Positions 1 to 11,016 of a stretch of 64,000 nt of DNA are shown here, piece after piece. The notes under the pieces are model-generated. The model had not been told where the DNA came from. It ran no database searches and saw only the letters and a program-made list of their open reading frames with translations. Position 1 is the stretch's first letter, and each line of letters opens with the position of its first letter. The stretch comes from Portunus trituberculatus (taxonomy: Eukaryota > Arthropoda > Malacostraca > Decapoda > Portunidae): contig NC_059289.1 of assembly GCF_017591435.1 (NCBI RefSeq), positions 19,389,844 to 19,453,843 on the forward strand. The letters are read 5' to 3'. The position numbers and the translations under genes were made by a program.

Positions 1-6
1 GATGAA

Positions 7-375
7 ATGACAGATAATACCAACCAAGCCACCACCGTTATGGGCACCAAGGATAACGAACAAATCGCACATAAAATACCAACAAAAGACTTGCAACTTA
101 CATTCTACACAAAAGAATCTAACAAATGGCCTATAAAACTCACAAAACATAGTCTCATCCAGGGTATAGAAGACGGGATCTACAAATACTCATACACAGA
201 GTCTACAATGGATTCCACGGAATTATTTCAACTCATCAAGAGTGGGAAAATTAAAATGGAAGATTGCTATGCCACAGTTGATGAAGGAACATTCAGGAGA
301 ATAAGATCTGGAAGAACAATCGACAGAACACCACCTCCAAGCGACCAAAGGAGAGCTAGAAAAATCTCCAAGTAA
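7..375 (+). pseudogene. LINE ORF1-like C-terminal fragment
   Basis: An open frame of 122 residues lies 38 bases upstream of the endonuclease frame, the place expected for the end of an ORF1 nucleic-acid-binding protein. No zinc knuckle is visible in the part present. The protein is lysine- and threonine-rich and ends in a basic stretch (RRARKISK). The assignment rests on position and is tentative. The true start is probably upstream of the window. Confidence 0.5.
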
Positions 376-412
376 CCCTCTCCCACTCATACTAACAAAA
401 CTCACACTCGAC

Positions 413-2058
413 ATGGACCTACACACAATTAAAATTATACAACACAATGTCCAACATTGGCCTAACAGAAAATCAACACTATACAACATCTATAGAGTAA
501 TAGACCCTGACATTATACTAATTAACAGCCACTGCCTTACAGAAGATATACCATTAAAAATCTTTGCTTGTAACACACACACAAAAAAAACACTCTTAAC
601 AGCCAAGTGGACGGAACAGCAATAGCCATCAAGAAAAACATAAAACATAAAATCATAGATGACTTCCACTCTGACTTAATAGCAACAGAAATAACAACAT
701 CCACCGGGAAAATAATAATAGCTACGCTGTACCAACCACCATCCAGAGACTACTTACCAAACCCTGATTTCATAACACTATTCAGAAGGAATACACCTGT
801 ATATTTGTTAGCAGATTTGAATGCAAACCACCCTGTACTCGGATACCAACACACAAACACCAAGGGAAGACAGATAAACAGACTAATACAGAACAGAACA
901 GTGCAGCACATCGATCCAAACTTCCCCACATTTTACACACACAATCGTGGCACCACACCAGATATAATACAAAGCAACTACAACACCTACCACAATACAC
1001 ACGTAACGCAAGGCCCCCTAACAACAATCGATCACATACCAATTATATTCACCATTTCATTGTCCCCCATACTGATACAATTCCCTCCCAGACCTGCATA
1101 CAAAAATGCAAAGTGGGAAAAATTTCAAGAACACATCTGCAATAATTTACAGCAAAATAATTTAAATAACGCAACAATAGAGAGCATTGATGAGGCAGTG
1201 GATAACTGGCACCACACTATACACACCGCCACACAGCATAACATACCCAAAACAACATTCAAACAACTTCCCGCACCGAAACACAGCAACATGACTAAAC
1301 TACTCATGACAATCTTCTCAGAAACGCTGATATACGCCAGGCTACATGGGTGGAATATCGATACATACAGACACTACAAAGATATTCAAGCACTTCTACA
1401 AGAATCCTTAAAAACTGAAAGCAATGATAACTGGCTTAACCTCATCACCAACATCTCAAACACATATAAGAATTGAAAAATATTCTGGGAGAAAATAAAA
1501 TTAATAACAGGCAACAACATTCCAGAACCACATTACTTACTCGAAGAAAACCAGAGAAAAGTATACACACACGAAGGTAAAGAAATTCTACATAGAGAAC
1601 ACTGGAGTGAGATCTTCAAAGAAAACAACGATGATGAAGAGGAGGACAATGACAACACCGAACGGATACTAGAACAACTCCAAAGCAACTTAAATAAAAC
1701 CATTCCTTATGACAACACAAACCTGGGAAGACTAGGGACTGAGATAATAGACAGCATCATCACTACTGACGAAGTCAAACACATCATAAAAAAACTTAAG
1801 AATACAAGGCCAGGGGAAAGTGGGGTAAACAAAACAATACTATCTAAATTACCAGATTCAGCAATAGAAAGGTTAACTGATATTTTTAACAACTCTCTTT
1901 CTGCCAGTTACTTCCCTGATAGATGGAAAAAAGCACTCATAACACTAATACCCAAAGATGGAAAATCTCCCCACCATGTAAAGAATTACAGACCTATATC
2001 TCTCCTCGAAATCTCTGGGAAAATATTTGAAAGAATTATCAACACAAGACTGAAAGCA
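413..2058 (+). pseudogene. LINE ORF2: endonuclease plus N-terminal reverse transcriptase, broken
   Basis: The frame opens at 413 with an endonuclease start (IKIIQHNVQHW) and shifts near 600, just after an A8 run at about 583-590. It continues from about 607 with the apurinic-type endonuclease motifs LLADLNANH and a late DHIPI block. An in-frame TGA sits at 1474-1476. After it the frame stays open through the linker (KIFWEKIKLITGNN) and the RT blocks LITLIPKDGK and NYRPISLLE, up to the junction at about 2058. The RT palm, including the YADD box, is missing, so the copy is dead. In the family this protein nicks target DNA and primes reverse transcription there. Confidence 0.8.
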
Positions 2059-2678
2059 TCCTCCACGTATCTCCTGACTGGTCTCCTCTCTCTCCTGTAT
2101 CTAACTACATCCTCCTCTCCTTCACCCTCGGGGTCCGAGTTTTCTTCCATTTCCACCTCATCCTCAGGCCTATTCCCTCTTGCCATCCCTGGTTCATCAT
2201 CTCTGTACCTCAGGGGTAACCTCCTCTCTCTTCTGGGCCTTGGTGAATCGTTTTCTTCCTCCTGTTCCATATTGTCTTCTGTGGGGAGATATAGCTCTCT
2301 CTCCCGCAACAGAATGTCTTCATGACCAATGTACAGCTTTACCTTATCGGCTGCCAACGCACGGTAGTTCCATTGAAAGTGTTCTTTAGCAGATAAGCAC
2401 TGCCTTGTCTGATCACTTCCTTTACTCGGTAAGGCCCTAGCCATTTTACTCCTAACTTCTTATCACTCACCAATGTAGTGTAATCACGCTTGATCCATAC
2501 TAACTATCCTAGCTACCTCTACTTGTTGCGTCTTCCTCCCAATGTTGGCTCTGTCGTGCCACTTCTTCGCTCTCCTGCGGTGAGTCTCTTGCACCACTTC
2601 TATTGCGCGTGCCAGGTCACTATCTTCTAACTGCGGTAGCTCCACTCCTATGAATCGTAGCTGACGACGACTAAACAT
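2059..2678 (-). pseudogene. Gypsy integrase C-terminal region and acidic/arginine tail
   Basis: Two frames (2678-2484 and 2444-about 2060) continue the pol polyprotein. The first has VVQETHRRRAKKWHDRAN, typical of the helix after the integrase core. The second has ILLRERELYLPTEDN and a charged tail (RRERRLPLRYRDDEP). The tail runs into LINE-derived sequence at 2058, so the natural stop is lost. Confidence 0.7.
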
Positions 2679-2827
2679 TAAGAAATGAGGTTGCTCACCT
2701 GTGGTCTCATGGACTGAGCTATTGAGTACTCTCTGGCATGCCTTTAGAAACTATGGCCATATATGTGGGTGTCCCTTACATAACATTATTAATACCGCCT
2801 TCATCGTTCTATGCATCCGTTCACATA

Positions 2828-3127
2828 TCAAATTTCCTTGGGGATGATATGGTGTAGAGTGTACGAGCTAGATCCGGTTTTCTTGGCACCACTTTCTCTT
2901 CTCATAGGCTTTGAACAAAATTCTCGGGCGTTATCAGATACCAATATTCGGGGAGTACCAAATAATTCAACAAGCGTGTCTAATTTCTTGATCACATTCT
3001 CGGTAGTTCTTGCTTTGAGGGGGTAAGAGGTCACAAAGCGGGAATAATGATCGATGTTTATCAGCACATATTTCTGACCTACTACATCTCCTCCAATGTC
3101 CATTACATCAATGCTATTTCTTTCCAT
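2828..3127 (-). pseudogene. Gypsy integrase catalytic core, partial
   Basis: The frame begins with SIDVMD, containing the first catalytic Asp, and then YVLINIDHYSRFV. LVSDNAREF contains the second Asp. The Glu of the D,D-35-E triad is lost to a frame break after about residue 75. This piece lies directly downstream of the HHCC finger, as expected for one polyprotein. Confidence 0.85.
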
Positions 3128-4004
3128 GGGTTGTTTTACTGGTGGTAGTTCTTGCCATGGCTGTTGTAATCCTCTCGCTGATTTGAATTGCTGGCATGTG
3201 ATACATTCTTTTACATTGTTTGACGTCTTGTTTGAGGTTCGGCCAGTAGAAATACTCTTCAGCTTTCAATATTGATTTATGCTGTCCTAGATGTCCAGAT
3301 TCTTTCTCGTGGATTAATTGCATAGCTGTCTTTCTTAATTCTCTTGGTACAACTAGTAAGTATAAGAAAGTACCATAGTTTTTTGGCTTGCTTAGATAAA
3401 GAATTTCATCCTCCAGGGTAAACTGATCTATGGTTAACCTGGGGTACTTGTTTCTCGGTATTCTTCCTCCTTGTAAGTATTCAATCATTTCACGCCATCT
3501 GGCTTCTTGCCTTTGCATCACCATCAATTCTTCTTTGCTCTTACCCAGCCATTGATTCTCTTCTATCACTCGAATGCGTCTCACTGGTCGGCTAAGTTGA
3601 TCTGTGACCCAGTTATCTTTTCCTGCTTTATACTCTATTTTGTAGTGGTAATCTTTCATTTCCAAGATCCAACGGTTCATACGTGGAGATTTGGTGCGCT
3701 GTTTGAAGACAGATACAATGGGTTGATGATTCGTGCGAATTATGCATTCGGTTCCCCATAAGTAATGATGGAATTGCCTGCATGCTAGTACAACTGCTAA
3801 TGCTTCCTTATCTGTGGTGGAATATCTGGTCTCTGCTGGTCTTAATTTCTTTGAAAAATAGACAATTACTTGAGGTAGCCATTCATCATTGTACTGCATG
3901 AGTACGGCACCGACATGGCTTTGACTTGCGTCTGCTTCCACTATAAATCGATGGCTGAGGTCCGCTTTAACTAGAATCGGTACCTTCATTAACCTTGCTT
4001 TCAA
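3114..4004 (-). pseudogene. Gypsy RNase H and integrase zinc-finger region
   Basis: RNase H motifs appear in order: VEADASQSHVGAV, TDKEALAVVLACRQFHHYL and RTNHQPIV. The third block normally reads T-D-H-Q, and here the catalytic Asp is Asn. Downstream is the integrase HHCC finger (HEKESGHLGQH). Its CxxC half is lost by a one-base shift near 3225, because the alternate frame reads ECITCQQFK. An intact copy would remove RNA from the RNA/DNA hybrid and bind viral-type DNA ends. Confidence 0.85.
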
Positions 4005-4061
4005 CTCAACTCTTCAAATGCCTCCTGACAGTCTTGCGTCCACATGAATTGTTGGTCTTTC

Positions 4062-4325
4062 TTAGTGAGGTTGGCGAGTGGCGCTGCTGTTTGAAAAATG
4101 CGCTATGTGTTTTCGATAGAATCCACACATCCCTACGAATCTTCTAACTTCCTTAACATTTCGCGTCGCTTTCATATCCATTATGGCTTCGATGTTACTA
4201 GGGTCAGGTTTATATCCTTCTTGCGAGATTATATGACCTAAGAATTTGATTTCCCGGTGTCCTATATGAAACACTGTTAGATTCAGTTTGATGCTTTTTT
4301 CCATCATATACGTATATGTTGCCAT
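4062..4325 (-). pseudogene. Gypsy reverse transcriptase, C-terminal remnant
   Basis: The frame carries the end of a Gypsy RT domain, with the hallmark FLGHIISQEGYKPDP followed by RRFVGMCGFYRKHI. The catalytic YLDD box and upstream fingers/palm are absent because the element is deleted at about 4305. A frame break separates it from the RNase H frame that starts near 4004. Confidence 0.8.
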
Positions 4326-4875
4326 TTGCTATGCCTGGAGCCACCACTCCCCACCACTCAATGCAAGACACCTCTGCCCACCCTCACCACCACCAGGCCA
4401 CAGCCCTCCACCTCCGGCTTCACCGCACTCCCCTCCACCTCCGCCTTTCCGTCACAGCCCTCCACCTCCGGCTTCACTGCACTCCCCTCCACCTCCGCCT
4501 TTCCCTCACAGCCCTCCACCTCCGGCTTCACCGCACTCCCCTCCACCTCAGCCTTTCCCTCACAGCCCTCCACCTCCGCCATCACAGCACCACCACCCAA
4601 GAGATTCAGGGAGAAATCTCCCGAACTGTAAAAAAAAAACGTAATAAAATATAAAAAGTAAAATTTTGTATTGTTTTCCTTTTTAGCATAGCAATGGGAA
4701 GTGTATTGTAACATACAAATATTTCTAAACATCCTAATATATAGTATATGATGAATATATTGAATTTATGGCTAAAACATTGATTATTCAATACTGAAGC
4801 TTCAAATCTTGGCGCGCGCGAGCTGCCCAGATGGAGCGCGGCGCGTGTTTTTTTTTAACTTCCGGGGCAAATGGG
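4306..4875 (+). mobile_element. Inserted segment with a TTAA-bordered GC-rich end (piggyBac-like?)
   Basis: This piece separates gag from RT of the Gypsy element. One edge lies exactly at TTAA (4876-4879), the piggyBac target site, followed inward by a GC-rich stretch (GGCGCGCGCGAGC, 4810s). The other edge at about 4305 shows no TTAA, probably because of deletion. It contains the 54-bp minisatellite and then A/T-rich DNA. The piggyBac assignment rests on the TTAA alone and is weak. Confidence 0.35.
4399..4600 (+). repeat. 54-bp minisatellite, about 3.5 copies
   Basis: A 54-bp unit starting CACAGCCCTCCACCTCC begins near 4399, 4453, 4507 and 4561. Each unit is itself two related 27-bp halves. 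It is open in all three plus frames: one reads PSTSGFTALPSTSAF, another HSPPPPASPHSPPPPPF. Which frame, if any, is translated cannot be told from the sequence. Confidence 0.85.
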
Positions 4876-5612
4876 TTAAAGGGGACATTATCATCCTTAA
4901 ATAGCTGTAACCTCTCACAACTGTCTCTTGGTAGTCCTTGCATTAGCTTGTTTTTTATAGTTTTGATTACATCGGGAATCTCTGCCCTATTAGTTCTTAC
5001 TTCCAATGAGGCGAATCTACACTTCAGGTTAGCTGCAAGTTCTGCGGGGCCTTCCTGTAGCTGATACTGCATGGCACTGATGGCATCAAATAAGTTATCC
5101 TTACTTCGGTCCGTGAGTTCTTCCGTTAGTAGTTCTTTAAATCTATCCCACTTCCTGTTTTGATGTTTCTTTTGTAAGGTTTGTACAAACACGCCGATCT
5201 GGGGTTCAACTCGGGTCGTAACTATACGTTGCCGTTCTTCATTGTTATCCGAGCAGTTTTTCACCTGTGTATGGAATACAGACAGGTTCCCTTCTCCTTC
5301 TACTCCTTTCAAACTATGCAGCTTTAATACAGGTATGTCTTGGGGTTTTAACAAGGGTTTTCTGCTGAGTGTGCTTCTGTTATCCCTTAACTGGCAATTT
5401 ATGGCAAGTAAATCTGCACATATTCCTTTTAGATGTTGAACTTCATCTTCTAATCGTGCTATTACTAGCCCACTAATTGCGTCTTCCTTTGATTCAACTT
5501 CAACCTCCTGGTCATATAGTTCTTCCTTACTATAATCTTCCATTTTTACAGCCTGGTCTGGAGAAGGTAGTAACTTCGGTTCCGCCTCAAACACTTCCCA
5601 GTCACTCTGCAT
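4788..5612 (-). pseudogene. Gypsy gag-like protein
   Basis: The frame begins with an acidic N-terminus, followed by a heptad-like region (ARLEDEVQHLKGICADLLA). A helical gag-type capsid region then includes WDRFKELLTEELTD and an arrangement typical of a retrotransposon gag. From about residue 245 the frame reads into inserted non-gag DNA at a TTAA (4876-4879), so the last ~30 residues are not gag. No zinc knuckle survives. In an intact element gag would package the RNA into virus-like particles. Confidence 0.65.
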
Positions 5613-5668
5613 GTTATAATCCCTACTTAATTGTCAAGGTACCATAACCATGCGGTTACACTACTTGC

Positions 5669-5671
<3 letters not shown>

Positions 5672-5745
<74 letters not shown>
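5672..5745. repeat. (TA)n microsatellite
   Basis: An uninterrupted TA array of about 74 bp lies between the gag-like frame and the SGNH hydrolase frame. It generates spurious (YI)n open frames on both strands. Confidence 0.95.
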
Positions 5746-5750
<5 letters not shown>

Positions 5751-5930
5751 GGGTTGGCCACGCTGAGGGATGATCCGTGTCCTGTGAATCCGGTCCTCTC
5801 GGGTGTTCGTTCACCACCGAGTCTGGACCAGAACCAGCAAGTGGGGTCATGCTGTCAGGATGTGAGCTGATGCCACCCTGAAAATAAATATAATAAAAAA
5901 AAACTCCTATTAGTAGCAGAGTGCAACTAC

Positions 5931-6512
5931 CTAAACTTCCCAAGGCCCACCGAGAGCTTGCACCGTGCGCCAGCGTTGTGCCGCGTACTCCACATAGCTG
6001 CCAATCTTCTGTCTCACCCAGGACCTTCCACGAGCATTGAAGTGTACTCCATCCTCACTCAGGTCCTCGATGAATGGTCTAGCATTGAAGTGCAGGATTG
6101 TTCGGCCTTTCAGGGTGTGACATGGCAGCTTTCTGTTCACCGTCCTAGCAATACTATCATAGGTGTCTTGGCATACACCTTGTCGCTCCCACCGGTCTAT
6201 CCGCCGTGGCTCCAGCATACACACTCCCACTCGGGCACGACAATCTTCCTTGATCTTCACCACCACCTTCTTGATGTCTTCTGCTATAGCTCGCGGGCTT
6301 GAGTACTCACGCATATCGTTACTGCCCAACCACAGTATGACCAGGTCGAACTGGTGGCGGAGGACACGATGCAGTTCTTGGTTCTCCAGGAAGGAAGCAG
6401 CATGGGCTCCAGGCGAGCGGTAGACGCGTAGCCTGACGTCTGGCACTACTTCAAGGTGTTGAGGTACTTGGCTATTGCCAACCAGGGCCACACGAAATTT
6501 AGCTGGGTCCAC
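5931..6512 (-). CDS. SGNH/GDSL-type hydrolase domain protein (retroelement-associated?)
   Basis: The 193-residue frame is uninterrupted. It carries SGNH-family blocks: VALVGNSQV (block I, with Asn where GDS has Asp, Ser kept), LVILWLGSNDM (block III G-x-N-D) and EDGVHFNARG (block V D-x-x-H). The Ser-Asp-His set needed for esterase chemistry is therefore present. There is no ATG: the frame is open upstream to a TAA, and a TTACAG acceptor-like site lies near 6529. It may be an exon, or the start may be non-ATG. It lies just upstream of the Gypsy gag in the same orientation, so it may be an extra ORF of that element. A host gene cannot be excluded. Confidence 0.6.
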   Translation of the reverse strand: MDPAKFRVALVGNSQVPQHLEVVPDVRLRVYRSPGAHAASFLENQELHRVLRHQFDLVILWLGSNDMREYSSPRAIAEDIKKVVVKIKEDCRARVGVCMLEPRRIDRWERQGVCQDTYDSIARTVNRKLPCHTLKGRTILHFNARPFIEDLSEDGVHFNARGRSWVRQKIGSYVEYAAQRWRTVQALGGPWEV

Positions 6513-6980
6513 TGGAGGAGAAGCCTGTAATTGATCAACACTGAATGGTTAATCGTTTAACTAGCGGGTCACCACTGCCTGCCCTACCTAGCAGTAACTA
6601 TAGCTCGAGTGGCTAGTTCAACATGGATACGTGATTATTAAAGAACGATCTAACACCGCTGCCACCAAAAATGTACTGTCACCTTTTCTTTACCCTTCTG
6701 ATTTAGCTGCCACCACCCAATTTTTGAGATGGCAAAAACTGGGAAAACTATCTAGGATGAATGACCCACTGAGATTCATACTATGTACAGTTGCGACCAG
6801 TAAACTCCTTGCCATCTTAGCCCATATATTTTCCAGTAGCAATACCTGGCAGATCCACACCAGGTGAAGGCTTCAGGTTCCCTTGGATTGGTTAAACTCC
6901 CTCAAAAACTAAGCCTTAAAGCTCCACCCACTTGACCCTCCCCTCCTGGTCTATGCCCTGTCCCTCCCCATGACCTCAGA

Positions 6981-6981
<1 letters not shown>
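6513..6981. other. No gene recognised
   Basis: No coding frame with recognisable motifs and no repeat structure stands out. It may include leader or LTR sequence of the neighbouring Gypsy/SGNH unit, but I see no terminal repeat to prove it. Confidence 0.5.

Positions 6982-7010
<29 letters not shown>
6982..7010. repeat. (TG)n array at the 3' end of LINE A copy 1
   Basis: About 29 bp of TG directly abut the 3' terminus of the minus-strand LINE (ATTCACCTAGTTG...). In the LINE's sense orientation this is (CA)n. Confidence 0.95.
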
Positions 7011-7012
<2 letters not shown>

Positions 7013-7050
7013 TCACCTAGTTGTAATTTTACAGGGCCTGGGTATCATAC

Positions 7051-9944
7051 TCATGTGGCCCCGTCTCCATATCTACACACATCCAACTTTCCTTTAAAAC
7101 TATGCACTTTCCTCGCTGACACCACCTCCTCACTCAAACTATTCCACACCTCCACACATCTTTGTGGGAAACTATATTTCTTCACATTCTTCAAACATAT
7201 TCCCTTGACTATCTTTTTACTATGCGATCTCGTAGTTCTATTTAAATTTTCCTCTCTCAACATCATTTGCTCATTATCCACTTCATCCAGACTGTTCAAC
7301 AGTTTATAAACCTGTATCAAATCTCCTCTTTCTCTTCTTTGTTCCAAGGTAAGAAAATTAATTTCTTTTAATCTCTCCTCATAGGTCATTTCTGCCAATT
7401 CCGGAACCATTTTTGTTGCCATTCTCTCCAATCTCTCCAACTTCCTTATATGCTTCTTTTTATAAGGGGACCAAACCACCCCAGCATATTCCAATCTTGG
7501 TCTAATTACCGTAATAATGTCTTCATCATATCTTTATCCATATAATGAAAGGCTAATCCAATATTTCTAATCAAATTATATGTTTCTCCAAACATCTTGT
7601 CAATATGAGCCTCAAACTGCCCATGGTCTTGTATTATCACTCCCAAATCCTTTTCCTTTTCCACCTTTTTCAACACTACTCCTTCACCCATCTTATATGA
7701 CCCTCTTGGCTGTCTTCCACTCTTCCCCATCTCCATCACATGACTTTTGCTCAGATTAAATTCCATCTCCCACCTCTTGCTCCACTCACAAATCCTATCC
7801 AGATCTGCCTGTAAAATTTCACAATCTTCTTCACTCTTCACACACCTACACAACTTCATATCATCCACAAACAAATTAATATAACTGTTTACTCCCTACG
7901 GCATATCATTAATACTCGTATAGACAAGGAAAAGTATTGGTGCCAGCACTGAACCTTGTGGGACTCCACTCTCCACCACTAACCAGTCCGACTTTGCATC
8001 CCTTATTACCGTTCTCATCTCCCTCCATCTCAAGTAGTTTTCCATCCACTTTAACACTTTTCCCTTCAGTGCTCCACAAATCTCTAATTTCCATAGCAGT
8101 CTCATGTGAGGTACCTTGTCAAAAGCTTTTTTTATAAAATTCAAATATACACAGTCCATCCATCCCCTCTCTCTCCTGTATTTTGTCAACCACTCTTGAA
8201 TAAAAGCTCAGTAGATTTGTTACACATGACCTCCCTTTCCTAAAGCCAAATTGATGATCCAATAATAACTTATGATCCTCCAGGAACCGTATCCAAAATT
8301 TCTTTATCACCCTCTCACAAATCTTACCGACCACACTTGTTAAAGACACAGGTCTATAGTTAAGAGGCTCTTCCTTACTGCCTCCCTTATAAATGGGCAC
8401 CACTTCAGCTCTTTTCCACTCTACTGGTACTTCCCGGTTTCTAATGAGCACCTTATAATATCATATAATGGATCTATCAATTCTTCTCTACATTCCTTCA
8501 ATAATTTTCCTGAAACTTCATCTGGTCCCATCGCTTTATCATCTTTAAGTTCCTCCAACATTTTATATAACTCCTTTTTAGGTATCTTAATGTCATCCAT
8601 GTGCACATTTCCTTCTACATTCTGAGGCTTTACAAACATTGTTTCTTTAGTAAATACTTGTTGAAACCTATTATTTAGCAATTCCGCAATATTCTTAGGG
8701 TCATCTACTATCCTTGCTCTCCTTTTAACCTTTCAATGGACTCTCTCTTTTTAAGTTTACCATTTATGAACCTGTAAAACAATTTTGGATGTTCCTTACT
8801 CTTGTCTACAATATCTTTTTCAAATTTTCTTTCTTCCTCCCTCCTTACCCTCACATACTCATTTCTCACCACTCTATAATTCTCCTTATTTAGAATATTC
8901 CTGCTCTTTTTCCATCTTTTCCAAGCCACATCTCTCTTTTCTTTAGCCTTAACACAAGTTGCATTAAACCAATCCTTTCTTCCTTCCTCTCTCGGTTTAT
9001 ACTTTGGTACAAATTTCATAACTCCTTCTTTACAATATTTCATAAAAATCTCATATTTTTTTTTGCACTTCTCTGATTTATAACATCTCCCAATCTAATG
9101 TTCTGAAATAATTTTTCAAACTTTCTGTGTCCATCTTTCTATAATTCAATCTACCACTCCTGTATGTCTCATCTTTCCTTCGCTGTGTTATTGCCATCTG
9201 CATTTCCATAACTACATGATCACTCTTCCCCAATGGACATTTGTATTGTATATCCCCACATAGGTACACTTCTCATGTTAACACCAAATCCAGTCTAGTC
9301 GGTTCATCATCTCTTCTATATCTAGTATTTTCTTTCACCCTCTGTTTCATCATTAGATTAAGGAATCTCTCTCCCCATGCTTCCTCTCCAACACCACTTA
9401 CTAGATTTTCCCAATCCACCTCCTTACAATTAAAATCTCCTACTAGTATCACCTTTCTTTTTCCAGTTAATACACTTTCCAAACTCTGTAAAGTATCCTT
9501 GATCATATTGTCATATTCCCTTAATATCCAAGAATTTGTTTTAGGAGGTACATAGGTCACCATGATTATTAATTTTTTTCCATCACTTTTTAACCTTATG
9601 CTTATCACTTCTGCGTTGTTCTTCCCATACCAAACCTTATCCACATTTATCTCCTTCTTCGTCATAATCATAACTCCTCCTCCACCTTTACCCTCTCTAT
9701 CCTTTCTCTATATATTATATTTATTATCCAAATTTACCTTTGTTTTTTCATGCAATTTTGTCTCAGTCAAACGCACTATATCAGGCTTCTCCACCATCAT
9801 ATAGTCTTGCAATTCCAATCTACTTGACAGTATTCCATCTATATTAGTATACATTACGGTCCACCCACTGCTCCCTCTAGGGATTCCTCCGCATTCCTTC
9901 TCTCCACATACCACTTTCTGACTCTCTCTCCTATAACTCTCCAA
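7051..9944 (-). pseudogene. LINE A copy 1 ORF2: endonuclease and reverse transcriptase, multiply broken
   Basis: The endonuclease begins with MYTNIDGILSSRLELQDYM (9840s), with ILVGDFNCKEVDW and KSDHVVMEM following. RT blocks include AEVVPIYKGGSKEEPLNYR, LDHQFGFRKGRSCVTNL, SGVPQGSVLAPILFLVY and LFVDDMKLC. The last is normally F-A-DD, so Ala is changed to Val next to the catalytic Asp pair. At least eight frame breaks or stops divide it, so it is inactive. The C-terminal part (7494-7051) keeps YAGVVWSPYKKKHIRKLERLE. Confidence 0.9.
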
Positions 9945-10092
9945 AAAAACTTTTCTTTTTCCTCTTCAGACCGTTCATCATTTTTCCTTCTCGCCTCTTC
10001 CAACAATTCCTTATATCATATCTTCTCCTCTCTTCCTCATTTCTATTTTTTCTTACGTACACCTCTTTACAACCTTCTACCTCTCTTAATTT

Positions 10093-10827
10093 TTATGTTC
10101 TATATAAGATGTCCTCCGCAGATTGTTGTGACTTCAGTACTACTTTAATCGGTCTCCTTACTCCCTCCTTATACGGACCCAGTCTATGGATCTCTTCCAC
10201 TTCTTGTAGGTCTTTTATTTCATCATCATTTAGATTTTTTAACAGATCTCTTACCGTTTTTAATTCTTCCTTAATTCTCTTAGGCTTATATGTTATATTT
10301 TGTTCTTTCATCTCAAATATAAATACACTCTTCTTCTTTTCTGCTATTTCTCTTAACAATGTTTCCTTCTTCTTCATAACATTAACCAGTTCCTTAGACC
10401 TTTCTTTTTTGTCTTCCTTCAACTGATCTTTAATTATTTCTTGCAATCCAACCATCTCTGCTTCCCTCGACTCAGTCCATTGTGTTTTCTTCAGTTCCCA
10501 CTCCCTTTCAAACCTTTCATTCTGCTCACTGATCATTTCCTTAAAGTCATCTTTCTCCTTTCCTACTCTCTCCATTTTCTCCTCCAACCGTCTCTTGTAT
10601 TTTTCAACCTCCACTCTCAAGTGTGCATTCTCATCCACCAATCATTTTTCATTTTCCTCCAGTCTCTTAACTCTTTCCTTCAAAGCCTTGCGGAATTCTC
10701 TATCCCGCTCCTCCTCACTCCTCTGAACTTTAATTCCTTTACCAACTCCTCAAATCTCTTCTCCAACATTACCAATCTACCCTGCATTGTTGCTCCTGTT
10801 GAAGATGGACTCATGTTTTGACTGGCC
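10093..10827 (-). pseudogene. LINE A copy 1 ORF1: coiled coil plus RRM-like region
   Basis: Sense translation starts near the MSPSSTGATMQGRLVML motif. It runs through long heptad-rich helix (LEEKMERVGKEKDDFKEM) and ends in an RRM-like part (KKKSVFIFEMKEQN ... RRPIKVVLKSQQS). It is split by frame breaks near 10640-10700. By analogy with L1-like ORF1 proteins it would trimerise and coat LINE RNA. The intact counterpart is at 25351-26406. Confidence 0.75.
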
Positions 10828-10840
10828 ACTTTCCGTTTTG
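10828..10840. repeat. Target-site duplication, left copy (13 bp)
   Basis: ACTTTCCGTTTTG here is repeated exactly at 16395-16407, immediately flanking the inserted LINE. The uninterrupted sequence is seen in the sister LINE A copy near 26330-26345, with one substitution. Confidence 0.9.
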
Positions 10841-11016
10841 GACTCTCTCCCGGGACACCGCGCCAACCACACTTCTTCCCCGCTCTCCTGTACAAGGCAA
10901 CAGCTCGCCGGTTCGCCCGCTGCTTGAGCTGCTCTGCCTTCCCTTGTGTCCCGGTGTGAGACGGTTACTCTCTTGAGACAACACAGGAGAAGAAGACGAC
11001 ACAGAGAGTTCCCGCG

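Larger units (their letters stand above)
1..2058 (+). mobile_element. Truncated non-LTR retrotransposon (Jockey/I-type LINE)
   Basis: This plus-strand LINE holds an ORF1-like fragment, an endonuclease and the first third of a reverse transcriptase. It stops abruptly near 2058, where sequence of a minus-strand Gypsy element begins. The 5' end lies outside the window. Clade placement (Jockey versus I/Nimb) is inferred from endonuclease style only. Confidence 0.8.
2059..5640 (-). mobile_element. Decayed Ty3/Gypsy LTR retrotransposon
   Basis: Read on the minus strand the order is gag-like (5612-4880), RT end (4325-4062), RNase H (about 4004-3700), HHCC finger and integrase (3300-2828), then integrase C-terminus (2678-2059). 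Protease and most of RT are deleted. A foreign piece (about 4306-4875) sits between gag and RT. No LTR is recognised at either side. The 3' side joins a truncated LINE at 2058. Confidence 0.85.
7011..10827 (-). mobile_element. LINE A copy 1 (CR1-like), main body
   Basis: A minus-strand LINE carries, in sense order, a coiled-coil ORF1, a one-copy endonuclease and a reverse transcriptase, then a short 3' end ending at the (TG)n array. Its 5' UTR lies at 16408-16745, displaced by the LINE inserted at 10841-16394. It is closely related to the copy at 22529-26734. CR1 group placement comes from the RT motifs GVPQGSVLAPILFLVY and F-x-DD. Confidence 0.9.

Noticed and set aside
782..1042. Minus-strand frame with Cys/Leu-rich sequence
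   Set aside because: A shadow of the plus-strand LINE endonuclease. Similar shadows over other LINE frames were also left out.
4288..4644. Extensin/mucin-like proline-rich protein
   Set aside because: It is one of three open frames across a 54-bp minisatellite. No signal peptide or gene context supports it.
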